The position numbers were made by a program, and so were the translations under genes. 32,089 nucleotides of DNA from Candidatus Omnitrophota bacterium (GTDB taxonomy: Bacteria > Omnitrophota > Gorgyraeia > Duberdicusellales > 4484-171): contig JAIPHC010000006.1 of assembly GCA_021735405.1 (NCBI GenBank), positions 1 to 32,089 on the forward strand. The letters are read 5' to 3'. This document shows positions 23,546 through 31,642 of the stretch, piece by piece; position 1 is the stretch's first letter; each line of letters starts with the position of its first letter. A model generated the notes under the pieces. The model was not told the DNA's origin. It was given only the letters and a program-made list of their open reading frames with translations, and made no database searches.

Positions 23546-23887
23546 ATGGACGAATCAGCCAAAAAAAGAGTTGACCAAAACTGGAAAGAACAGGTAAGCA
23601 AAGAGAAACAAAACTATCAACAAAAGGATGAACCTTACCACAAGCCGAATTTTAAAATATTTCTTTCTTCCTTAAGCATGCAGGCAATGATTGCCTTAGG
23701 CCGCTTGGAAAACCCCGTTACGAAAAAGACCGAAAAAAACTTTGATCAAGCCCGCTATCTGATTGATACATTGGAAATTATCGAAACCAAAACAAAAAAT
23801 AATTTAGATCAGGAAGAAACAAAATTGCTTTCTGAATCATTGTTTAGCCTAAGAATGGCCTATCTGGAGGAAAGAAAAAATGGATAA
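23546..23887 (+). CDS. DUF1844-family protein
   Basis: 113 aa, helical, soluble. PNFKIFLSSLSMQAMIALGRLENPVT, then DQARYLIDTLEIIETKTKNNL and LSESLFSLRMAYLE, the pattern of DUF1844 proteins, whose function is unknown. Good ggaggg ribosome site. Its last codons overlap the next small gene by 8 nt. Commonly found in Deltaproteobacteria, Planctomycetes and relatives as a short conserved protein. Confidence 0.85.
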   Translation: MDESAKKRVDQNWKEQVSKEKQNYQQKDEPYHKPNFKIFLSSLSMQAMIALGRLENPVTKKTEKNFDQARYLIDTLEIIETKTKNNLDQEETKLLSESLFSLRMAYLEERKNG

Positions 23888-24038
23888 AGAACTTTTAAAA
23901 ATTTTAGCCTGCCCGGTTTGCAAAGCAAGTGTAGAAGCCGTTAACAATAAAATAATTTGTAAAAAATGCGGAAAAAAATACCCGATAAGAGACGGTATTC
24001 CAATCATGCTGGAAGAGGAGGCAGAAAACGATGAATAA
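23880..24038 (+). CDS. Trm112-like zinc protein (UPF0434/YcaR type)
   Basis: 52 aa, short and easy to overlook. Opens MDKELLKILACPVCKASVE and has two CxxC pairs (C11, C14; C27, C30), followed by YPIRDGIPIML, the hallmark of the Trm112/YcaR family. Bacterial members are thought to bind zinc and partner methyltransferases or other enzymes. Ribosome site GGAGGAAA at 23877 minus about 10. Overlaps the DUF1844 gene by 8 nt and aroQ by 8 nt, so it is part of a tight operon. Confidence 0.88.
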   Translation: MDKELLKILACPVCKASVEAVNNKIICKKCGKKYPIRDGIPIMLEEEAENDE

Positions 24039-24468
24039 AAAAATTCTTGTGCTGCACGGGCCGAATCTTCATCTCTTAGGCCAAAGAGAACCGGATGTTT
24101 ACGGCAAAACCAGCCTGGAAAAGATCAATAAAAAAATAAAAGCCAAAGCAAAAAATGCTGGAATTGCCGTCGATACCTACCAATCAAACCAAGAAGGCCA
24201 AATTATCGATAAAATCACAAAAAGCAACTATGACTTAATCATTATAAACCCGGCCGCCTACACCCACACATCAATAGCCATAAGGGACGCTTTAGCCGCA
24301 ATAAAAAAACCGGCAATCGAAGTTCATCTTTCCAATATCTACAAAAGAGAAGATTTTAGAAAAAAATCCTTAATCAGCGGTGTTGTTTTGGGAACGATAA
24401 GCGGCTTTGGCGAAAATAGTTATTATTTGGCAATTGATGCAGCCGCGGCTATTTTCAACAAAGATTAA
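24031..24468 (+). CDS. aroQ: 3-dehydroquinate dehydratase, type II
   Basis: 145 aa, the dodecameric type II enzyme of the shikimate pathway. R19 and Y24 in GQREPDVYG (lid loop and catalytic tyrosine), N73 and H79 in NPAAYTHTS, and catalytic H99 in EVHLSNIYKREDFR are all present. Start overlaps the Trm112-like gene by 8 nt, with ggaagaggag upstream. One-base overlap with the next gene. Confidence 0.95.
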   Translation: MNKKILVLHGPNLHLLGQREPDVYGKTSLEKINKKIKAKAKNAGIAVDTYQSNQEGQIIDKITKSNYDLIIINPAAYTHTSIAIRDALAAIKKPAIEVHLSNIYKREDFRKKSLISGVVLGTISGFGENSYYLAIDAAAAIFNKD

Positions 24469-25508
24469 TGAAAAAAAGAATTCGTAACCTTGCAAAGATT
24501 ATTAATAAAAAAAAGCTTGATGGTTTTTTAACTAAAAATCAAGCTAATATCAGGTATCTAACCGGCCTGGAACAGCCGGAGGGCTGGCTGCTTTGCTCCC
24601 GCAACCAAGAACTTATTTTTTTTACAAACCCAATTTCTCCTAAACCAATAAAAGACAAATCTTACTTAAAAACGATAATAGTTAAAAATAGCTTTTTTAA
24701 ACAAATAAGCTTATCAGCAAAAAAGATAAAATTAAAAAAGATAGGGTTTTCTGGTAACGACTTAAGCTTAAATTGTTATCAAAAATTAAAAGACAGTCTG
24801 AATATAAAAAAAATTGATTTGGTCTCCGGCGGAGCTTTGATAGAAAAACTACGAATGCGCAAAGATAAAAAGGAAATAAAACTAATAAAAAAAGCGGCCT
24901 CTTTTAGCCTGGAAGCCTTTGATTATGCCAAAGAGATTTTTAGCCAAACTATGACCGAAAAAGATTTAAGTATCGAAATTGAACGTTTTTTAAAAATAAA
25001 AGCGGATAATCAAATAGCTTTCCCGATAATTGTTGCTTCCGGTAAAAATAGCATATTTACCCACCATAATCCCAAAGAAACTTTGATTAATAATTATTTC
25101 CTAATTGACTTAGGCGCAATGCATTATGGATATTGTGCTGACTTGACAAGAATATTTTTTTGGGGTAAAATGCCTCCGCTTTTCCAAAAAGCTTATAATA
25201 CAATAAAAAAAGCGCAAGCGGCAGCAATCAGCCGGATTAAAGAAGGTAAAAAAGCTTCCGACATTGACAAAGCAGCCCGGGATGTAATCAGCAAAAACGG
25301 CTTCGGTAAATACTTTACTCACGGCTTAGGCCATGGGGTGGGCTTAGAGGTCCACGAACCGCCGTATCTTAAACCAGGCCAGAATGAAATTTTAAAAGAA
25401 GGGATGGTTGTAACTATCGAGCCGGGAATATACTATAAAAACCAATTTGGAATTCGTTTGGAAAACATGGTAATAGTCAAAGCAAAAAAAGCAGAGGTGA
25501 TAGCTTGA
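24468..25508 (+). CDS. pepQ: M24 aminopeptidase (Xaa-Pro peptidase family)
   Basis: 346 aa. N-terminal creatinase-like domain (about 1-125) and a pita-bread catalytic domain. The five metal ligands are intact: D214 (FLIDLGA), D225 (CADLTR), H289 (GLGHGVGLEVHE), E318 (TIEPGIY) and E332 (RLENMV). Usually called Xaa-Pro aminopeptidase or dipeptidase; the exact specificity is uncertain. It lies between aroQ and efp, an arrangement widespread in bacteria. ATG shares its A with the aroQ stop. Confidence 0.92.
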   Translation: MKKRIRNLAKIINKKKLDGFLTKNQANIRYLTGLEQPEGWLLCSRNQELIFFTNPISPKPIKDKSYLKTIIVKNSFFKQISLSAKKIKLKKIGFSGNDLSLNCYQKLKDSLNIKKIDLVSGGALIEKLRMRKDKKEIKLIKKAASFSLEAFDYAKEIFSQTMTEKDLSIEIERFLKIKADNQIAFPIIVASGKNSIFTHHNPKETLINNYFLIDLGAMHYGYCADLTRIFFWGKMPPLFQKAYNTIKKAQAAAISRIKEGKKASDIDKAARDVISKNGFGKYFTHGLGHGVGLEVHEPPYLKPGQNEILKEGMVVTIEPGIYYKNQFGIRLENMVIVKAKKAEVIA

Positions 25509-26065
25509 GTATTTCTCTTTCTCAGCTCAAGCCTTCTCTGACGATTGTATACAATAATCAGCCTTATATAATTTTAGAATCCGAACACGCAAAATTAGCC
25601 CGTGGTTCATCCTTTGTCCGGGCAAAAATAAAAAATTTGATCACTTCACAAACATTAAATTGTACTCTACGGGATTCTGATAAAATCAATCCTGCTTTTA
25701 TTGAAAGAAAAAAATTAATATTTAGCTACCAGGACGGGCAATATTATCATTTTCTTGACAGCAAAAGTTATGAAGATTTTATTTTACATCAAGAAAGGAT
25801 AGAAGATAAAGCTAAATACCTTAAAGAAAATCTGGAATTGTCTGGATTGTTTTATGAAAATAAATTAATTAACCTGGAGTTACCTGCCTCGATTATCCTA
25901 AAAGTTGCTAAAACAGCTCCTGGATTCCGAGGTAATACCGTAAAATCAGGAACTAAACCGGCTCTACTCGAAACCGGCTTAGCCGTCGATGTGCCTTTGT
26001 TCATAAAAAACGAAGATTTAATAAAAATCGATACCCGAAACCAACAATATCTAGAAAGAGCATAG
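25505..26065 (+). CDS. efp: Elongation factor P
   Basis: 186 aa, three beta domains, rescues ribosomes stalled at polyprolines. Starts with TTG at 25505, overlapping the peptidase TGA, with AGAGGTG upstream. Typical motifs include SFVRAK, LDSKSYEDF, PASIILKVAKTAPGFRGNTVKSGTKPALLETG and VPLFI. The domain I tip loop reads HAKLARGSSF: arginine (R33) stands where Escherichia coli has the modified lysine K34 and the usual PG before it is LA. No modification enzyme (EarP, EpmA/B) is nearby. Confidence 0.94.
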   Translation: MSISLSQLKPSLTIVYNNQPYIILESEHAKLARGSSFVRAKIKNLITSQTLNCTLRDSDKINPAFIERKKLIFSYQDGQYYHFLDSKSYEDFILHQERIEDKAKYLKENLELSGLFYENKLINLELPASIILKVAKTAPGFRGNTVKSGTKPALLETGLAVDVPLFIKNEDLIKIDTRNQQYLERA

Positions 26066-26119
26066 AATAATTAAAAATATAGGTATTCGCTAAATAAAAT
26101 AATTTTCAATGGAGGTAAG

Positions 26120-26542
26120 ATGGATTTAAAAAAGCTAAAAAGTTTTATAAAATTTATGGACCAAAATAACTTAAGCGAATTAGAAATAGAAGAAAACAAA
26201 CAACGTATTCGGCTTAAAAAATACGAAGGCCAAAAACCTCAAATATCTTACCAGCAACTTCCAGACAAAGGCGAAAAAAAAGAAAAAAAACAAAAGGATG
26301 AAAGCCTTACTGAAATAAAATCGCCGATGGTCGGCACTTTCTACCGGGCGCCTTCTCCTGAAGCCAAACCTTTTACAGAAGTAGGCAATACTGTCGGTGC
26401 CGATGATATTGTTTGCATTATTGAGGCTATGAAAGTAATGAATGAAATAAAAGCCGAAGTAGGTGGCCAAATAGCCAAAATCTTACCCGAAGACGGCCAG
26501 CCTGTCGAATTCGGGCAAACATTATTTACAATTAAAACATAA
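26120..26542 (+). CDS. accB: Biotin carboxyl carrier protein of acetyl-CoA carboxylase
   Basis: 140 aa. N-terminal helical part with a Lys/Glu-rich linker (about 40-65), then a biotinyl domain beginning [20 protein letters not shown]. The biotin attachment site is K105 in [10 protein letters not shown]. Carries CO2 between biotin carboxylase and the carboxyltransferase in fatty-acid synthesis. GGAGG ribosome site; paired with accC. accA and accD are not in the window. Confidence 0.95.
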   Translation: MDLKKLKSFIKFMDQNNLSELEIEENKQRIRLKKYEGQKPQISYQQLPDKGEKKEKKQKDESLTEIKSPMVGTFYRAPSPEAKPFTEVGNTVGADDIVCIIEAMKVMNEIKAEVGGQIAKILPEDGQPVEFGQTLFTIKT

Positions 26543-26573
26543 TTAAAAAACCACTAGGATTAAGGGCAAATCA

Positions 26574-27917
26574 ATGTTTTCAAAAATTTTAGTAGCTAAT
26601 CGCGGAGAAATTGCAATTAGAATATTACGGGCAGCCCGGGAGCTCGGCATAAAAACAGTTGCGGTCTATTCTCAGGCTGACAAAAACTCGCTCCATTTAG
26701 CTTTTGCTGATGAAGCAATTTGCATCGGCAAAGGCCCGGCTTCCCAAAGCTACTTAAACATTTCTTCGATTATCAGCGCCGCCGAAGTCACCGATTCCGA
26801 CGCGATTCATCCCGGCTACGGATTTTTAGCTGAAAATCCGCATTTTGCTGAAATTTGCCATTCTTGCGGTATACACTTCATCGGCCCTTCGGCCGAAAAT
26901 ATTCGTTTAATGGGAGACAAAATCCAAGCGCGAAAAACAATGCGCAAAGCCGGAGTCCCGGTTGTCCCCGGCAGTAAAGATAAAATTGACACCCAAAAAG
27001 AAACAATAAAGATTATAAAAGATATAGGATTTCCAGTAATCTTAAAAGCAAAATCAGGCGGAGGAGGCAAGGGAATGCGGATTTGCCATAGTGAAATAAG
27101 TTTAGCGGCATCTTTGCATACCGCCCAAACCGAAGCGGAAGCCGCCTTTGGCGACCCTGGGCTTTATGTAGAAAAATATTTAGAAAACCCCCGCCATATC
27201 GAAATCCAAATCGCGGCCGATTCAGAAGGCAATATGATACATCTTGGCGAAAGAGATTGCAGCGTCCAAAGAAACCATCAGAAAATAATCGAAGAATCTC
27301 CTTCTCCGGCTATCGACAGCCAAACCAGAAAAAAAATGGGACAATTTGCCCTAAAAGGAGCCCGGGCTATCAATTATCAAAGTGTCGGAACCGTAGAATT
27401 TTTGCTTGATAAAGACGGCCATTTTTATTTCATGGAAATGAATACTCGAATTCAGGTAGAACACCCCGTCACCGAAGAAGTAACCGGGATAGACCTTCTT
27501 AAGCTTCAAATTCTAATCGCAGCCGGAGAAAAACTCCCCCTTAAGCAAAACGATATTAAGTTCTCCGGCCATGCAATTGAATGCAGGTTAAACGCTGAAG
27601 ACCCGCAAAAGAATTTTATGCCTTCACCGGGAAAAATTAATTTTTGTTATTTCCCCGGCGGCAAAGATATAAGAGTTGACACTCATATTTATTCGGGTTA
27701 TCATATTCCACCTTACTATGACTCGCTGATTGGAAAAATAATCGCAAAAGGAGAAAATAGAAAAGAGGCTATCATCAAGATGAAAGGCGCTCTTGGCGAA
27801 TTTTTAATCGAGCCAACTAAAACAACGGCTGAATTTTGCCTTCAGGCAATGAATGACGCTGATTTTCAAACTGGTAAATATCATACCGGTTTTATAAAAA
27901 AATTTATAGATACATAG
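26574..27917 (+). CDS. accC: Biotin carboxylase subunit of acetyl-CoA carboxylase
   Basis: 447 aa, full length. Starts ILVANRGEIAIRILRAARELG; ATP-grasp glycine loop KSGGGGKGMRI; LGERDCSVQRNHQKIIEE; catalytic MEMNTRIQVEHPVTEEVTG; EDPQKNFMPSPGKI. It carboxylates the biotin of AccB using ATP and bicarbonate. Separated from accB by 31 nt, so co-transcribed. Confidence 0.96.
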   Translation: MFSKILVANRGEIAIRILRAARELGIKTVAVYSQADKNSLHLAFADEAICIGKGPASQSYLNISSIISAAEVTDSDAIHPGYGFLAENPHFAEICHSCGIHFIGPSAENIRLMGDKIQARKTMRKAGVPVVPGSKDKIDTQKETIKIIKDIGFPVILKAKSGGGGKGMRICHSEISLAASLHTAQTEAEAAFGDPGLYVEKYLENPRHIEIQIAADSEGNMIHLGERDCSVQRNHQKIIEESPSPAIDSQTRKKMGQFALKGARAINYQSVGTVEFLLDKDGHFYFMEMNTRIQVEHPVTEEVTGIDLLKLQILIAAGEKLPLKQNDIKFSGHAIECRLNAEDPQKNFMPSPGKINFCYFPGGKDIRVDTHIYSGYHIPPYYDSLIGKIIAKGENRKEAIIKMKGALGEFLIEPTKTTAEFCLQAMNDADFQTGKYHTGFIKKFIDT

Positions 27918-27932
27918 TAAAAGGGGGTAAAA

Positions 27933-28508
27933 ATGGGATTCTTAACTATTTTAATCTATATTCTTTTATCTTTTAGCGCCGGGTTTATCTTAATTATGGC
28001 TCCAACCGGAATTCTTAATTTAGAATCTTTGATAAACTATTTAGACCAAAATATTCTAAACAACTTTTCCTCAAATATTACTTTAGTTTTAATCGGCCTT
28101 CTTATCATCTTATTATGTTTGCGCTATATCCAAAAGATGATTTTAAATTCCCGCCAAAACAAAAACATATCCTTTGAATCTAAAGAAGGGAAAGTTAAAA
28201 TTACCTTAGTGGCAATTGAAGATTTGTTAAAGAAAATGATCGAGCAGCGAGATGAAATATCTCATATCAAAGTAAAGGTCCGCTTAAAGAAAAAAATAAT
28301 TGCGGTCCAAATCAAAGGATACCTGAATTATGAAGTAAATCTGGTTAACCTTACAAAAGAAATACAAGAAAAAGTCAAAGAAAGAATAGGAGTGCTCCTT
28401 GGCGAAGACAAAAAAGTTGAAATAAACTTACAAATTCGAAAAATCACCGTATCCGGCGACCAAGAAAAAGCAGAAGAACCTGAAATACCTTTTCGGCATT
28501 ACGAATAA
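27933..28508 (+). CDS. amaP: AmaP-like membrane-anchored Asp23-related protein
   Basis: 191 aa. Two N-terminal membrane helices (about 5-24 and 49-66), then a soluble domain with EGKVKITLVAIEDLLKKM and two beta-alpha units (HIKVKVRLKKKIIAVQIKGYL and VEINLQIRKITVSG) as in Asp23/Gls24-linked AmaP proteins. In Gram-positives AmaP ties Asp23 to the membrane; the role here is unknown. AAGGGGG-type ribosome site; it follows accC by 15 nt. Such genes often lie between accC and later housekeeping genes in this kind of genome (inference). Confidence 0.75.
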   Translation: MGFLTILIYILLSFSAGFILIMAPTGILNLESLINYLDQNILNNFSSNITLVLIGLLIILLCLRYIQKMILNSRQNKNISFESKEGKVKITLVAIEDLLKKMIEQRDEISHIKVKVRLKKKIIAVQIKGYLNYEVNLVNLTKEIQEKVKERIGVLLGEDKKVEINLQIRKITVSGDQEKAEEPEIPFRHYE

Positions 28509-28556
28509 ATAGAATATAAACTTTTAATCTATTACATTAATAAGAAAGGAGGTTTC

Positions 28557-29582
28557 ATGAAAATCGGCATTCTAACCGGTGGAGGAGATTGTCCGGGCCT
28601 AAATTCAGTTATCCGGGCAATAGTAAGAAAAAGTATTGATCAAAAAAATGAAGTAGTTGGCATAAAATACGGCTGGAAAGGCCTTCTCGAAAAGGAAACC
28701 ATGCCTCTTACCTTAAGGTCGGTATCAGGAATACTGCCTAAAGGAGGCACTATGCTTGGTACCTCAAGAACCAACCCTTACAAACAAAAAGACGGCAGCG
28801 AATTAGCAAAGAAGAATTTTAAAGAGTTAGGCCTTGACGCGCTTGCGGCAATCGGCGGCGAAGATACTTTAGGGGTCGCATCAAAGCTTTATGGAGAAGG
28901 TTTAAATGTTGTCGGAGTACCAAAAACTATCGATAATGATTTAGCCGCTACTGATTTTACTTTTGGCTTTGATACAGCGGTTAATATCGTCATGGGCTGC
29001 ATAGACAGGCTTCATACTACTGCTGAATCCCATAACCGAATTATTGTAGTCGAGGTAATGGGCCGCCACGCCGGCTGGATCGCGACCCATGCCGGAATTG
29101 CCGGCGGCGCCGACTATATTCTTGTGCCGGAGATACCGATAAATATGGATGAGGTTTGCCAATCTCTACAAGCGCGCCATGACAGAGGAAAGAATTTTAG
29201 CATTGTAGTCGTAGCCGAAGGCGCTCAATTTAGAAACGAAGATTTAAAAACTCAAGAAAAAAAGTTGGATGAATTTGGCCATGTCCGCTTAGGCGGTATC
29301 GGGCACAAGGTCGGCAGTTTAATAGAAGAAAGAACCGGTTTTGAAACCAGAGTTACTGTATTGGGCCATATTCAACGCGGAGGATCCCCTTCTGCCTTTG
29401 ACCGAGTCCTGGGAACCCGCTATGGGGTAAAGGCCTACGAACTGATTAAAGATAAACAATTCGGAAAAATGGTTAGTTTACGCGGAAATAAAATTATTGC
29501 TGTATCGTTAGAGGAAGCAACTGCAGAGATAAAAACTCTCGATTTGGACCTTTACGATTTAGCTAAAATATTCTTCCGTTGA
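28557..29582 (+). CDS. pfkA: Phosphofructokinase, PPi-type active site
   Basis: 341 aa. GGGDCPGLNSVIRA (8-21), IGGEDTLGVA (99-108), VPKTIDNDLAATDFTFGFDTA (121 on), EVMGRHAGWIA, ILVPEIP and HIQRGGSPSAFDR. D103 and K123 stand where ATP-dependent enzymes of the Escherichia coli type have two glycines (G104, G124). These residues exclude ATP and are usual in PPi-dependent or mixed-donor enzymes, so the likely reaction is fructose-6-P + PPi to fructose-1,6-bisphosphate, reversible. AAAGGAGG ribosome site. Confidence 0.92.
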   Translation: MKIGILTGGGDCPGLNSVIRAIVRKSIDQKNEVVGIKYGWKGLLEKETMPLTLRSVSGILPKGGTMLGTSRTNPYKQKDGSELAKKNFKELGLDALAAIGGEDTLGVASKLYGEGLNVVGVPKTIDNDLAATDFTFGFDTAVNIVMGCIDRLHTTAESHNRIIVVEVMGRHAGWIATHAGIAGGADYILVPEIPINMDEVCQSLQARHDRGKNFSIVVVAEGAQFRNEDLKTQEKKLDEFGHVRLGGIGHKVGSLIEERTGFETRVTVLGHIQRGGSPSAFDRVLGTRYGVKAYELIKDKQFGKMVSLRGNKIIAVSLEEATAEIKTLDLDLYDLAKIFFR

Positions 29583-29595
29583 TCAGGAAGGTGTC

Positions 29596-30156
29596 GTGCT
29601 AGAAGATATTAAAAGAATAATTCTAAAACATCGGAACGCTTTAGATATTTTAGAGGATGCCGGCGCTAAGCTCCAGCAAATAACCTTAATTTGCCAAAAA
29701 GCTTTAAAAAGCGGGAATAAAATAATTTTTTTTGGCAACGGCGGCAGCGCCGCAGACTCTCAGCACTTAGCTGCAGAATTTGTGGGGCGTTTTCAAAAAA
29801 ACCGAAAGCCGCTTGCCGCATTAGCTTTATCGGTAAACAGTTCCGCTTTAACCGCAATAGGAAATGATTTTGGCTTTCAGGAGGTATTTAGCCGGCAAAT
29901 TAGCGCTCTGGCAAAACCCGGCGATATTGCTTTTGGAATCTCTACTTCAGGAAATTCTCCAAATGTTCTCTATGGCTTCAAGGCGGCAAAAGAACGCAAT
30001 GCCGGCACCGTTGCGTTTTTAGGAAAAGACGGCGGCAAGATCGCAAGCCAAGTCGATATACCTTTGGTGATTTCAGTAGAACAAACCCCGCGCATTCAAG
30101 AAATTCATATTTTAGCCGGCCATATTATTTGTGAATTAATCGAGGCATCTCTTTAA
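29596..30156 (+). CDS. gmhA: Phosphoheptose isomerase (SIS domain)
   Basis: 186 aa, converts sedoheptulose-7-phosphate to D-glycero-D-manno-heptose-7-phosphate, first step to ADP-heptose for LPS. SIS fold with FFGNGGSAADSQHLAAEFVGRF (45-66), SALTAIGNDFG, GISTSGNSPNVL and ILAGHIICELIE near the C terminus, all typical of GmhA. Starts with GTG at 29596, with AGGAAGG directly upstream. Followed by rfaE2 of the same pathway. Confidence 0.93.
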   Translation: MLEDIKRIILKHRNALDILEDAGAKLQQITLICQKALKSGNKIIFFGNGGSAADSQHLAAEFVGRFQKNRKPLAALALSVNSSALTAIGNDFGFQEVFSRQISALAKPGDIAFGISTSGNSPNVLYGFKAAKERNAGTVAFLGKDGGKIASQVDIPLVISVEQTPRIQEIHILAGHIICELIEASL

Positions 30157-30161
30157 AAAAA

Positions 30162-30623
30162 ATGGTTAAAAAACAAAGCATAAGCTCATTAAAAAAAATT
30201 GTTTCTATCCTGAAACAAAAAGGCAAAACAATAGTTTTTACTAACGGTTGTTTCGACCTAATTCATCCCGGCCATATCAAAATAATAAAAGAGGCCAAAA
30301 AAAAAGGCGATGTTTTAATCGTCGGCTTAAATTCGGATAAATCTGTAAAAAAAATTAAAGGAAAAACCAGGCCGCTTCTAAACCAAAAAGCAAGGGCTAC
30401 GATCTTGTCAGCTATTCAATATATCGATTATCTTACGATTTTCGATCAAAAGACACCTTACCTGCTGATTAAAGCCCTAAAACCTGATATCTTAGTTAAA
30501 GGCCAAGACTGGCCTAAAGATAAAATAATTGGGCGCAAATTGGTAAAAAAAATAGTCCAAATCAAGATATCCCCGGGTTACTCAACTACAAATACAATAA
30601 AAAAAATTAAAAAACATGGATAA
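30162..30623 (+). CDS. rfaE2: ADP-heptose pathway adenylyltransferase (RfaE domain II)
   Basis: 153 aa, nucleotidyltransferase with the HxGH motif in TNGCFDLIHPGHIKII, then VGLNSDKSVKKIKGKTRPL and DILVKGQDWP. Transfers AMP to heptose-1-phosphate. Stand-alone C-terminal half of HldE; the kinase half and the phosphatase (gmhB) are not in the window. 5 nt after gmhA. The 3' end overlaps the next gene by 8 nt. Confidence 0.92.
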   Translation: MVKKQSISSLKKIVSILKQKGKTIVFTNGCFDLIHPGHIKIIKEAKKKGDVLIVGLNSDKSVKKIKGKTRPLLNQKARATILSAIQYIDYLTIFDQKTPYLLIKALKPDILVKGQDWPKDKIIGRKLVKKIVQIKISPGYSTTNTIKKIKKHG

Positions 30624-31059
30624 AAAAAACTATCTTCCTATTATCGACGCTAATTTTAACCGCTGTAAAGAAGGCTTAAGAGTAGCAGAAGATATTTTCC
30701 GTTTCGCATTAAAAGATGACCAGTTAAGAAAAAAGATAAGAAACTATCGCCATAAAATAGTCGGATTAGTCGAACCGGTTTTAATCCGGGAAGCGATAAG
30801 AGAACGCGATTCGATGCAGGATTTAGGCAAAAAATTAGATTCTCTTGAAAATAAACGGGACGGTTTATTTGATGTGTTATATCTAAACTTACAAAGAGGA
30901 AAAGAATCTTTGCGGGTTTTAGAAGAATTTTCCAAAATAACCGATAAAAAAAATACCGCTAAACTTAAAAATTTACGCTATAGAATCTATGACCTTGAAA
31001 AAGAAATTATCCTCAAATGGCCTTCTTTATCTGATACTCGACACACAGATAGCAGATAG
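30616..31059 (+). CDS. thiD2: ThiD2-type protein (N-terminal partner domain of ThiE)
   Basis: 147 aa, helical: IIDANFNRCKEGLRVAEDIFRF near the start and VLYLNLQRGKESLRVLEEFSKI later, a repeat of the same N-R-[GC]-x-E-[GS]-L-R-V-[AL]-E-[ED] pattern, plus LRYRIYDLEKEI. This is the domain often fused ahead of thiamine-phosphate synthase (ThiD2), proposed to phosphorylate HMP-P. Here it ends in a separate frame: its last 71 nt overlap thiE, and residues after KEIIL (WPSLSDTRHTDSR) look like read-through out of the natural frame. Confidence 0.75.
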   Translation: MDKKNYLPIIDANFNRCKEGLRVAEDIFRFALKDDQLRKKIRNYRHKIVGLVEPVLIREAIRERDSMQDLGKKLDSLENKRDGLFDVLYLNLQRGKESLRVLEEFSKITDKKNTAKLKNLRYRIYDLEKEIILKWPSLSDTRHTDSR

Positions 31060-31642
31060 CAGCAATAGAAATATCCTGAGCTTAGCCAATGAACTTTCTA
31101 AGACTTCGCTGGATTTAATTCAATTAAGGGCCAAAAACACTAATGACTCTGATTTTCTAAGCTTAGCCAAAAGGCTTTCTTGCTTGTTTAAAAAAACTAA
31201 AAAATATTTTATTATTAACGACCGGGCCGATATCGCTTCCCTGGCAGATGCCGACGGCCTGCACCTCGGCCAATACGATATCCCTTTAAATGAGGCAAAA
31301 AAAATAATTGGAGAAAGGAAAACTTTCGGAAAAACTATTCACTCTTTAAAAGAATTAATCAATACCGACCAAAACAGGATTGATTACCTGGGAGTAGGCC
31401 CGTTTTTTGCTTCAAAAACTAAAAAAAATAATCGAAAACCTTTAAAGAAAAATGAAATAAAACAAATAACCGCCAAATCCAAAAAAGTAATATTTGCTAT
31501 TGGGGGAATAACTAGATATAATATAGATTCTGTTTTAAAGCACGGTATAAAAAATGTAGCAGTTTCTTCCGCAGTTTTATTATCGTCTAATCCTTATCAA
31601 GAAATAGAGGAAATTAAAAAATGTTTAAAAAAAGCTTCTTAA
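30989..31642 (+). CDS. thiE: Thiamine-phosphate synthase
   Basis: 217 aa, TIM barrel. LYLILDTQ at the first strand, DLIQLRAKN, FIINDRADIASLADADGLHLGQYDIP, LGVGPFFASKTKK and IFAIGGIT are family motifs. It joins HMP-PP and thiazole phosphate. ATG 30989 lies within the thiD2 frame and has no clear ribosome site, so expression may depend on coupling or on a frameshift from thiD2. It overlaps thiC by 22 nt. Confidence 0.9.
   Translation: MTLKKKLSSNGLLYLILDTQIADSSNRNILSLANELSKTSLDLIQLRAKNTNDSDFLSLAKRLSCLFKKTKKYFIINDRADIASLADADGLHLGQYDIPLNEAKKIIGERKTFGKTIHSLKELINTDQNRIDYLGVGPFFASKTKKNNRKPLKKNEIKQITAKSKKVIFAIGGITRYNIDSVLKHGIKNVAVSSAVLLSSNPYQEIEEIKKCLKKAS

Noticed and set aside
26066-26119. Possible regulatory RNA or riboswitch before accB
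   Set aside because: Only 54 nt, AT-rich, no stem of useful length; it contains just the GGAGG site.
30600-31621. TPP riboswitch ahead of the thiamine genes
   Set aside because: All junctions between rfaE2, thiD2, thiE and thiC overlap, leaving no room, and no thi-box-like sequence was noticed.
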